64,000 nt of DNA from NCBI GenBank assembly GCA_008638205.1, contig VTPO01000001.1, positions 62,001-126,000 on the forward strand, given 5' to 3'. Within the stretch, counting starts at the first letter, position 1; each line of letters begins with the position of its first letter. The DNA is from Pelagibacteraceae bacterium (GTDB lineage Bacteria > Pseudomonadota > Alphaproteobacteria > Pelagibacterales > Pelagibacteraceae). The notes below the pieces were generated by a model. That model made no database searches. It saw only the letters and a list, made by a program, of their open reading frames with translations, and had not been told where the DNA came from. A program made the translations under genes and the position numbers. Positions 58,401 to 64,000 of the stretch are shown here, piece after piece.

Positions 58401-59081
58401 TTATCGTAATAATAATTTTTTTATAGAATTTTGCTTATTTTGTAAAATTTTGGCAAACTGGGGTAATGTTTTGGAATTAAAAAACTGTTTCCAGCCAGAA
58501 ACATTGATTGCTCCCTCAAATTCATTTTTTATATTAAATATAGGCACAGCTACACTAGCAATACTTCCCACTCTTTCTTCGGAAGTGAATGTGAATCCTT
58601 TTTTGTTAATTTCATTCATTTCTTTTTCATTTTTATCTCCAAAAGCTAATAAAATTTTACCTGTAGCGCTCACTAAAGGAAAATTAGTTCCTTCTGTTAA
58701 ATGGTGTGTTAGCTCTGACTCCGTATTGTTGGCCCTATATAAACAAACTTTTTTATTTCCCGAGCGTATCCAGTAACCAGCTGACTGACCGCTTTCTTTA
58801 CAAATATCTTTTAATATTTCTCTAATTTCATTTGCAATATCAAAATTGGCATTATAAATTTGACCCATTTTCCATGCACCTGGTCCTAACTGGTAATTGC
58901 CAGTAAGTTCATTCTTGATTAAAAAATTATGTTTTATCAGTGACCTGCAAATCCTAATAATAGTCGACTTATTTTGTGAAGTAATCTTTGCAATTTCTTT
59001 TAGAGACATACTGTTTTGAGCCTCACTAAAAGAGTTTAGAATTTGGAATGCTTTATCGATAACTTTAATTTCAGAACTCAT
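58401..59081 (-). CDS. IclR-family transcriptional regulator
   Basis: Helix-turn-helix regulator of carbon-compound catabolism. The 226-residue protein has an N-terminal winged helix (IDKAFQILNSFSEAQNSMSLKEIAKITSQNKS) in segments typical of IclR, and a C-terminal effector domain with SATGKILLAFG and GSIASVAVPIFN. Length is a little short for the family (about 250). It is first in a minus-strand unit with the lyase and AbrB genes, and divergent from the MmgE/PrpD gene. A perfect palindrome in the 119-bp gap is a candidate operator. Confidence 0.9.
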   Translation of the reverse strand: MSSEIKVIDKAFQILNSFSEAQNSMSLKEIAKITSQNKSTIIRICRSLIKHNFLIKNELTGNYQLGPGAWKMGQIYNANFDIANEIREILKDICKESGQSAGYWIRSGNKKVCLYRANNTESELTHHLTEGTNFPLVSATGKILLAFGDKNEKEMNEINKKGFTFTSEERVGSIASVAVPIFNIKNEFEGAINVSGWKQFFNSKTLPQFAKILQNKQNSIKKLLLR

Positions 59082-59101
59082 AGTTTTACAATGTGAAACA
59101 T

Positions 59102-59128
59102 AATTTTATAATATAAAATTTGTTGACA
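59102..59128. promoter_or_regulatory. Palindrome and -35 box between IclR and MmgE/PrpD genes
   Basis: AATTTTAT (59102-59109), 3 nt, ATAAAATT (59113-59120) form a perfect inverted repeat with short spacing. TTGACA at 59123-59128 begins 3 bp later and is oriented toward the MmgE/PrpD gene; no good -10 box is visible at 17 bp. The palindrome is a plausible IclR operator controlling both directions. It is AT-only, so chance is a serious alternative. Confidence 0.35.
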
Positions 59129-59200
59129 ATCTACATTTATTTTGATGAATCAAGATCTTCTAAATTAAACAAACTAATTTAACAAAAGGGAGTTCTACCA

Positions 59201-60625
59201 ATGGCAAAAGCATTCACACCAAATATCAAGTCCGACAAAGGCAAAGGATTAACCAAGTACGTAGCTGAATTTGTTTACAAAAACAAATTTACTTCTATTC
59301 CTAAGAAAGTTGTTGAGCTTGGGAAAAAGCATATTTTAGATGGTTTTGGTTTAGCTTTAGCAGGATCGGTTGCTAGAACTGGAGTGTATTTATTCAAACA
59401 TATCAGTCAAAACTCTGCCAAAGGAAGAGCTACTGTTATTGGCTCTAAAATGAAAGTTACATCAAGATTCGCAGCTTTGGCAAATGGAGTTGGAATTCAT
59501 TCTGATGATTATGATGACACTCAATTAGCAGTTCTAAAAGATAGAGTGTACGGTTTGCTAACTCACCCAACGGCACCTTGTTTACCAAGTGCTTTTGCAG
59601 AAGGCGAACTAAAGAAAATTAATGGTAAAGATTTTTTAAATGCTTACCTAATCGGAGTGGACGTTGAGTGTAAAGCTTCAGAAGCAATGTCTCCTAGACA
59701 TTATCAGCATGGTTTTCATTCTACAGCAACTTGTGGAACTTTAGCATCAGCTGCTGCTGCTGCAAAAATTAGAGGATATAAAGTACCTCAAATTCAACAA
59801 AGTTTATCAATAGCTGCATCACTAAGCGCAGGTTTAAGAGAAAATTTTGGAACTATGACAAAACCATTGCATGCAGGACGTGCTGCTGAGAGTGGCGTCG
59901 TTGCTTGTGACCTAGTTGGTTTTGGCTGGTCTGCTGCAGATAAAATTTTAGAATCACCTAGAGGATTTTTTCAAGCTCATGGTGGTGGATATGATTTAGG
60001 TTCTATCAAAGGAAAACTTGGTAAACCTTGGACTTTCGATAAGCCAGGTATTTCTATCAAGCCGCATCCTTGTGGATCTTTGACTCACCCTGGAATGACA
60101 AAAATGTTAGAATTAATTTTAAAGCATGACATTAAACCTCAAGACGTAGTCAAGGTAGATGTTGGTACTAATCATAATATGCAAAATGCTTTAATTCACC
60201 ATAGACCAACTAATGAATTTCAAGCTAAATTTAGCATGGAATATTCAATGGCAATTCTATTGGTTCAAAGAAGAGCATACATTCCTGAATACCAAGATAA
60301 GAGAGTTAACAAACCTGACGTGCAAAACATGTTAAGAAAAATTAACTTTTACAAAAATGCTATCGCTGAAAAAGCAGGATATGATAAAATGACTACTATC
60401 ATTGATATTTATTTGAAAAATGGAAAAAAAATATCTGGTAGAGGTGATTTTGGAAAAGGTAGCCCAATGATACCTATGAGCTATGATGAAGTAGCTGATA
60501 AGTTTATGGGATGTGCTGAATTTGCAAAATGGCCATTAGCTAAATCTAAAGCAATCGTAGAAACAGTAAGGAATTTAGAAAAACAAAAAGACCTTTCTAA
60601 GTTAAGTAAACTGTTAACTAAGTAA
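59201..60625 (+). CDS. MmgE/PrpD-family dehydratase or decarboxylase
   Basis: Family of 2-methylcitrate dehydratase and cis-aconitate decarboxylase, acting on tricarboxylic acids. The 474-residue protein shows LGKKHILDGFGLALAGS, ANGVGIHSDDYDDTQLAVL, THPTAPCLPSAFAEGE, YQHGFHSTATCGTLASAAAAAK, the LRENFGTMTKPLHAGRAAESG lysine-histidine motif and IKPHPCGSLTHPG. A strong ribosome binding site (AAAGGGAG) precedes the ATG. The substrate is unknown. It is followed after 6 bp by a 2-hydroxyacid dehydrogenase, which suggests a short catabolic pathway with the divergent lyase. Confidence 0.9.
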   Translation: MAKAFTPNIKSDKGKGLTKYVAEFVYKNKFTSIPKKVVELGKKHILDGFGLALAGSVARTGVYLFKHISQNSAKGRATVIGSKMKVTSRFAALANGVGIHSDDYDDTQLAVLKDRVYGLLTHPTAPCLPSAFAEGELKKINGKDFLNAYLIGVDVECKASEAMSPRHYQHGFHSTATCGTLASAAAAAKIRGYKVPQIQQSLSIAASLSAGLRENFGTMTKPLHAGRAAESGVVACDLVGFGWSAADKILESPRGFFQAHGGGYDLGSIKGKLGKPWTFDKPGISIKPHPCGSLTHPGMTKMLELILKHDIKPQDVVKVDVGTNHNMQNALIHHRPTNEFQAKFSMEYSMAILLVQRRAYIPEYQDKRVNKPDVQNMLRKINFYKNAIAEKAGYDKMTTIIDIYLKNGKKISGRGDFGKGSPMIPMSYDEVADKFMGCAEFAKWPLAKSKAIVETVRNLEKQKDLSKLSKLLTK

Positions 60626-60631
60626 GCAAGT

Positions 60632-61576
60632 ATGAAAGTCGCAATACTAGATGATTATCAAGGTGTTGCGCAAGAATTTGCTGATTGGAGTAAGCTAAAT
60701 CAAAGTTGCGATATTAAAGTATTTCGTGAACCATTTGATGACGAGACTCATGCAATTGAGAACTTAAAAGATTTTGAAGCTCTTTTAATCATGAGAGAGC
60801 GAACTCCAATCACAGCAAGTTTAATGGATGGCTGTCCCAATTTAAAATTTATTGCTACCAGTGGAATGAGAAATCTTTCCATTAATTTTGACCACGCCAA
60901 AAGTAAAGGAATTGTAGTTTCAGGTACAGAAGGAAATAAAAATCCTACTGCAGAGCTAACGTGGGGAATTCTTTTAAACCTAGCTAGAAATTTAAGGCAA
61001 GAATCTGAAAACATGTATCAGGGATACTGGCAAACAACGGTAGGAGTAGAGCTAAAAGGAAAAACCTTAGGTATTATTGGACTTGGAAAATTAGGATGCC
61101 AAATTGCAAAAATAGCAAAAGCATTTGAAATGAATGTGATTGCTTGGAGTGAAAATTTAAAAATTGCTCATGCCACAGAAAACGGAGTTCTTGCAGTTAC
61201 AAAGGAAGAATTGCTAGAGCAATCTGACTTTGTTTCTATTCACTATGTTCTTAGCGAAAGAAGTAAAGATCTCCTGAAGTACGAGGATATTTGTAAAATG
61301 AAAACAACTGCCTTTTTAATTAATACTTCTAGAGGTCCTATTATTAATGAAGAAGACTTGGTTCGAGCGCTTCAAGAAGAGAAAATTGCAGGTGCTGGCA
61401 TAGATGTTTATGAGCATGAGCCTCTTCCCGAAAGTCATAAATTACGATTTTTACCCAATGCTTTTCTAACGCCACACATTGGTTATGTGACCCAAGAAAA
61501 CTATATTAAGTTTTATTCTCAAATGGCAGAAGATCTCCAAGCATTTATAGACGGACAGCCGATAAGAGTACTATAA
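60632..61576 (+). CDS. D-isomer-specific 2-hydroxyacid dehydrogenase
   Basis: NAD-dependent oxidoreductase interconverting 2-hydroxy and 2-keto acids. The 314-residue protein has a catalytic domain start (KVAILDDYQGVAQEFADW), the nucleotide-binding loop LGIIGLGKLGCQIAKIAKAF, catalytic arginine in INTSRGPIINEEDLVRAL, glutamate in IDVYEHEPLPE and histidine in LTPHIGYVT. These are the Arg-Glu-His set of the family. It follows the MmgE/PrpD gene with a 6-bp gap, so the two are very probably co-transcribed. Substrate is not known. Confidence 0.93.
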   Translation: MKVAILDDYQGVAQEFADWSKLNQSCDIKVFREPFDDETHAIENLKDFEALLIMRERTPITASLMDGCPNLKFIATSGMRNLSINFDHAKSKGIVVSGTEGNKNPTAELTWGILLNLARNLRQESENMYQGYWQTTVGVELKGKTLGIIGLGKLGCQIAKIAKAFEMNVIAWSENLKIAHATENGVLAVTKEELLEQSDFVSIHYVLSERSKDLLKYEDICKMKTTAFLINTSRGPIINEEDLVRALQEEKIAGAGIDVYEHEPLPESHKLRFLPNAFLTPHIGYVTQENYIKFYSQMAEDLQAFIDGQPIRVL

Positions 61577-61586
61577 ATAAAAAATA

Positions 61587-61608
61587 ATTGTTGTAAAATT
61601 ACAACAAT
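61587..61608. repeat. Perfect 10-bp inverted repeat downstream of the dehydrogenase gene
   Basis: ATTGTTGTAA and TTACAACAAT are perfect arms separated by only AA, 10 bp after the dehydrogenase stop. No T-run follows, so it is not a typical intrinsic terminator; it could be a binding site or a 3'-end stabilising hairpin. Confidence 0.5.
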
Positions 61609-61730
61609 AATAACCCTTGTATTTAACAGTTTTTTTAAAATAGGCTTGATTTGATGCATTATTACAATTTTACTTGGAGAATAAAATTAGATATATATAT
61701 TTAAATTAAATAAATTAGAAAGCTTAGATA

Positions 61731-62393
61731 ATGAAAAAAATAACTTTAGCCATTTCGGGTTTAGTGCTACTTGCTGGAAGTGCTTTTGCAGATTCAACAA
61801 ATATCGGTGCTAAATTAAGCTATGGTAACTTTGATGCTTCAGGTACTGAAACTCAAAACTTAACATCTGATCCTAAATTAACAAGTTCAGGTGATGCAAA
61901 TTTTCCTTTTGCTTCAATATTTTTGGAAAGAGAAAAAGAATTCACAAATTTTAATGTGGCTTTGGGATTAGATTTTATTCCTTTAACTGCTGAGATTGAC
62001 AAATTAGGTGGAGGAGACGGTACCGACGCAACTGTTGAAGTTGGAAATCAAATCACACTTTATGTACAGCCTTCAAAAGAACTTTCTAATGGATTAAAAG
62101 TATTTGGAAAACTTGGATATTCTAGAATGTCAGTGGACATTACAGATATTACAAGACAAGCAACTACTGCTGGTACAGCTTCTACTGACGGAAATACATC
62201 TAAAGATTTAGATGGAATAACGGTTGGTTTAGGTGTTGAAAAATCTGTATCTGCAGGACCTTTTGATTTTATTAGATTGGAAGCTTCATATACTGATTAC
62301 GACTCTATTAGTCATACCAACTCTAACAGTAAAAAACTTACAGCTGATGCAGATTTAACTGCAATTAACTTATCGATTGGTAAGAAGTTTTAA
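61731..62393 (+). CDS. Small beta-barrel outer-membrane protein, unknown function
   Basis: A 220-residue protein with a signal peptide (MKKITLAISGLVLLAGSAFA) followed by alternating hydrophobic/polar strands such as NIGAKLSYGNFDASG, NFNVALGLDFIPLTAEI and TVGLGVEKSVSAGPFDFI. It ends in ...AINLSIGKKF, with a terminal phenylalanine typical of BAM substrates. Glycine, serine and threonine are enriched, as in porin-like proteins. No specific family is recognised; it resembles OmpA-like or OmpW-like eight-strand barrels in size. It stands alone with a strong terminator behind it. Confidence 0.75.
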   Translation: MKKITLAISGLVLLAGSAFADSTNIGAKLSYGNFDASGTETQNLTSDPKLTSSGDANFPFASIFLEREKEFTNFNVALGLDFIPLTAEIDKLGGGDGTDATVEVGNQITLYVQPSKELSNGLKVFGKLGYSRMSVDITDITRQATTAGTASTDGNTSKDLDGITVGLGVEKSVSAGPFDFIRLEASYTDYDSISHTNSNSKKLTADADLTAINLSIGKKF

Positions 62394-62420
62394 TTACTAC
62401 TTAATATAAATTAAATAAAA

Positions 62421-62449
62421 GGGATATCTCCGGATGTCCCTTTTTTTTT
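62421..62449 (+). terminator. Intrinsic terminator after the beta-barrel gene
   Basis: GGGATATC and GATGTCCC form an 8-bp stem (one T-G pair) with loop TCCG, followed by nine T residues at 62441-62449. It stands 28 bp after the stop codon at 62393 and 17 bp before the next gene. Confidence 0.9.
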
Positions 62450-62466
62450 ATTGTTTTTTAAATTTT

Positions 62467-63207
62467 ATGAAAAAATTTTTATTAATATTAATTTTTTTAT
62501 CCTTTATTTCCCAAGGCGTTTTTGCAAAAAAAATTGAGATTTCAGAAGTTTCAAATAATAAAATATGGGTATATTATAGTAAGCAAGCAAAAGTTAATTA
62601 TATAGCTTTTGTTGGAGGAGGAGGGATGAAGGGAAACCCAACCAAATCTGGAAATCCTGTAGCGAAGTTTGGAAAAAATTTCAGAGAAGCTGGTTCTAAC
62701 TATTACATTTTTCCAAACCCCAAAAAGAAAAAAGCATTAAATAATAGAAAAACTAAAGATCATATAAAGAGAATTTCAATTTTAATAGATCACATAAAAA
62801 AACAAAACAATTTACCCATTGTTTTATTGGGTCATAGTAGAGGCTCTATTTCTGTTGCTCATGCTACCAATAAAATTGGGAAAGAAAAAATTGATGGTAT
62901 TGTTATTTTGGCCTCTATCACAGATACAAATGGTTCAAAGAAAACCCCCAATACTAAAACAATGAGATATATGCTGAAGAATCCCAAAGTACCTGTTTTA
63001 GTTGTTCATCATGAAAAAGACGGGTGTAATGTAACTCGCTATTCTAGCGCTAAGAGTCTAGCCAAAAAACACAATTTCAAACTAGTAACGATAACAGGAG
63101 GTGGTACTACAGGAGAGGTTTGTGGACCATTTCACTATCATGGTTTTGAAAATAAAATGCCCGAGGTAATTCAAGCTGTTCATTCCTGGTCTAGTACTTT
63201 GAAATAA
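62467..63207 (+). CDS. Exported alpha/beta-hydrolase-fold protein
   Basis: A 246-residue protein starting at ATG 62467 with a signal peptide (MKKFLLILIFLSFISQGVFA); an upstream in-frame start lies within the terminator region and is rejected. It has the alpha/beta-hydrolase nucleophile elbow LLGHSRGSISVAH with the candidate catalytic serine, an acidic residue in VVHHEKDGC and a histidine near FHYHGF. Substrate is unknown; probably a periplasmic esterase or lipase-like enzyme. It is convergent with the second MmgE/PrpD gene, 4 bp away. Confidence 0.78.
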   Translation: MKKFLLILIFLSFISQGVFAKKIEISEVSNNKIWVYYSKQAKVNYIAFVGGGGMKGNPTKSGNPVAKFGKNFREAGSNYYIFPNPKKKKALNNRKTKDHIKRISILIDHIKKQNNLPIVLLGHSRGSISVAHATNKIGKEKIDGIVILASITDTNGSKKTPNTKTMRYMLKNPKVPVLVVHHEKDGCNVTRYSSAKSLAKKHNFKLVTITGGGTTGEVCGPFHYHGFENKMPEVIQAVHSWSSTLK

Positions 63208-63211
63208 AATT

Positions 63212-64000
63212 TTAATTTAAAAAATTTTCTACACTATTTAAATTTTCTATTTTTTCTATTTTTTCTTTAAAATTATCTATTTCTTTTTGATCGTACGCAA
63301 ATTTTGCCAAATTGTTAAATTTTGTTAAAATTTCATTTTTCGGCACAGGGTTTTCAGGGGATCCTTTTCTAAATTTTTCAGTATGTGTAAATTTTTTATT
63401 ATCATTGGTGATCACTTCTATAGATGCCATATGTCTAAATTCATGACCAAGTTTTTCAATTTCTGGATCTACTTCTGCACTTATTTTTTTCATATAATCT
63501 AAAATTTTAGGATTTGATATTTTATCTGGACTAAATTGATCCACAAACAATTCTCCTTCAAGAGCCATTAATGCCAAACCGTAATAAATGTTCATTTGAG
63601 CAGAAGTTACATTTTGATTTTCGTAAGCCCAGGCGCAATGGACATAAGTAGGATGGCTAATTTTTGCTTTAATTTCTTTAATATCATTTGATAAAATTTT
63701 ATTATCTTTCATAATTGCTTTAAGACTATCTAAAGCTGCATGAATACTGGTGACAGACGAGTAGGGCTTAATCCCTGTGTTAGCACATTCCCAAACTTCT
63801 CCTAATTGATCTGTAGCTCTTGTAAAATTATTTTGCCCAGAAAAACTTGAAAGATAACCTCCATAGTCAGCTTCAATAATATTAGAAATTCCTGTAAATT
63901 TTTTTGCAGCAAGTTCAGCTGCCAATACTCCAGCCTCAGCTGCTCTTCCTGAATGTAATCGTTTTACCATGGCACCTTCTTGAGCTGCCATCAAACCAGC
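63212..64000 (-). CDS. Second MmgE/PrpD-family protein (N-terminus beyond window)
   Basis: The minus-strand frame is open from its stop at 63212 to the last base, covering the C-terminal 262 or so residues. It shows the family motif AAQEGAMVKRLHSGRAAEAGVLAAELA, then YGGYLSSFSG, IKPYSSVTSIHAALD and YVHCAWAYENQNVTSAQMNIYYG. It is a distinct member from the one at 59201-60625, with only moderate similarity around the KRLHSGRAAEAG segment. The real start is outside the window. Substrate unknown. Confidence 0.9.
   Translation of the reverse strand, partial: AGLMAAQEGAMVKRLHSGRAAEAGVLAAELAAKKFTGISNIIEADYGGYLSSFSGQNNFTRATDQLGEVWECANTGIKPYSSVTSIHAALDSLKAIMKDNKILSNDIKEIKAKISHPTYVHCAWAYENQNVTSAQMNIYYGLALMALEGELFVDQFSPDKISNPKILDYMKKISAEVDPEIEKLGHEFRHMASIEVITNDNKKFTHTEKFRKGSPENPVPKNEILTKFNNLAKFAYDQKEIDNFKEKIEKIENLNSVENFLN

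Overview
This window is an AT-rich bacterial chromosome segment, roughly one third G+C by eye, packed almost edge to edge with genes. Many neighbours overlap by 1-26 bp and no stretch over about 300 bp lacks a gene, except 10805-11326, which holds the RNase P RNA and the mraZ promoter/operator. Gene order (carB-carA / yqeY-dnaG-rpoD, rnpB-mraZ-dcw, lpxC-bamD-ligA), a SAM-II riboswitch and the protein sequences point to a streamlined, probably marine alphaproteobacterium of the SAR11/HIMB59 type. That placement is inference; no 16S gene is present.

Layout. 1-3655: carbamoyl-phosphate synthase (carB partial, carA), minus strand. 3769-8931: yqeY-dnaG-rpoD, a CAU tRNA and a DMT transporter whose start codon lies 6 nt after the tRNA. 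8928-10804: MlaC and MlaA (lipid transport) and an AmpD-type amidase. 10833-11194: RNase P RNA. 11327-28653: a complete division/cell-wall (dcw) cluster in the unusual order mraZ-ftsZ-rsmH-ftsL-ftsI-murE-murF-mraY-murD-ftsW-murG-murC-murB-ddl-ftsQ-ftsA, with ftsZ moved to second place and a MraZ-type operator in front. It continues into lpxC, bamD and ligA (to 32554). 32543-40102: Xaa-Pro aminopeptidase, UvrD helicase, an AsmA-like protein, fumarase C and a short-chain dehydrogenase.

40099-47825, all minus strand, is a sulfur/methionine block. 1-Cys peroxiredoxin, exported sulfurtransferase, YeeE/TsuA-type thiosulfate transporter and a newly noted 57-aa membrane protein are followed by a SAM-II riboswitch with an intrinsic terminator. 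That switch leads metF-metE-metZ, and a 46-aa membrane protein follows. Read together, thiosulfate-derived sulfur could feed the sulfhydrylation step of methionine synthesis under SAM control.

48013-56437: Lrp regulator and LysE exporter, a MarR regulator, then a branched-chain-amino-acid-type ABC transporter (binding protein, two permeases, two ATPases) running into azlC, azlD and a clear glutarate 2-hydroxylase (GlaH/CsiD). 56441-64000: AbrB-family membrane protein, a PEP-mutase/isocitrate-lyase-family enzyme and its IclR regulator, divergent from an MmgE/PrpD enzyme and a D-2-hydroxyacid dehydrogenase. Then come a small beta-barrel outer-membrane protein, an exported alpha/beta hydrolase and a second, truncated MmgE/PrpD gene. 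This last region looks like organic-acid catabolism of unknown substrate.

No insertion sequence, prophage, CRISPR array or defence system was found. The most notable items are the relocated ftsZ under MraZ control, the two unlisted small membrane proteins, the thiosulfate-to-methionine block with its riboswitch, GlaH at the end of an ABC transporter operon, and a DnaG primase lacking most of its zinc ligands.
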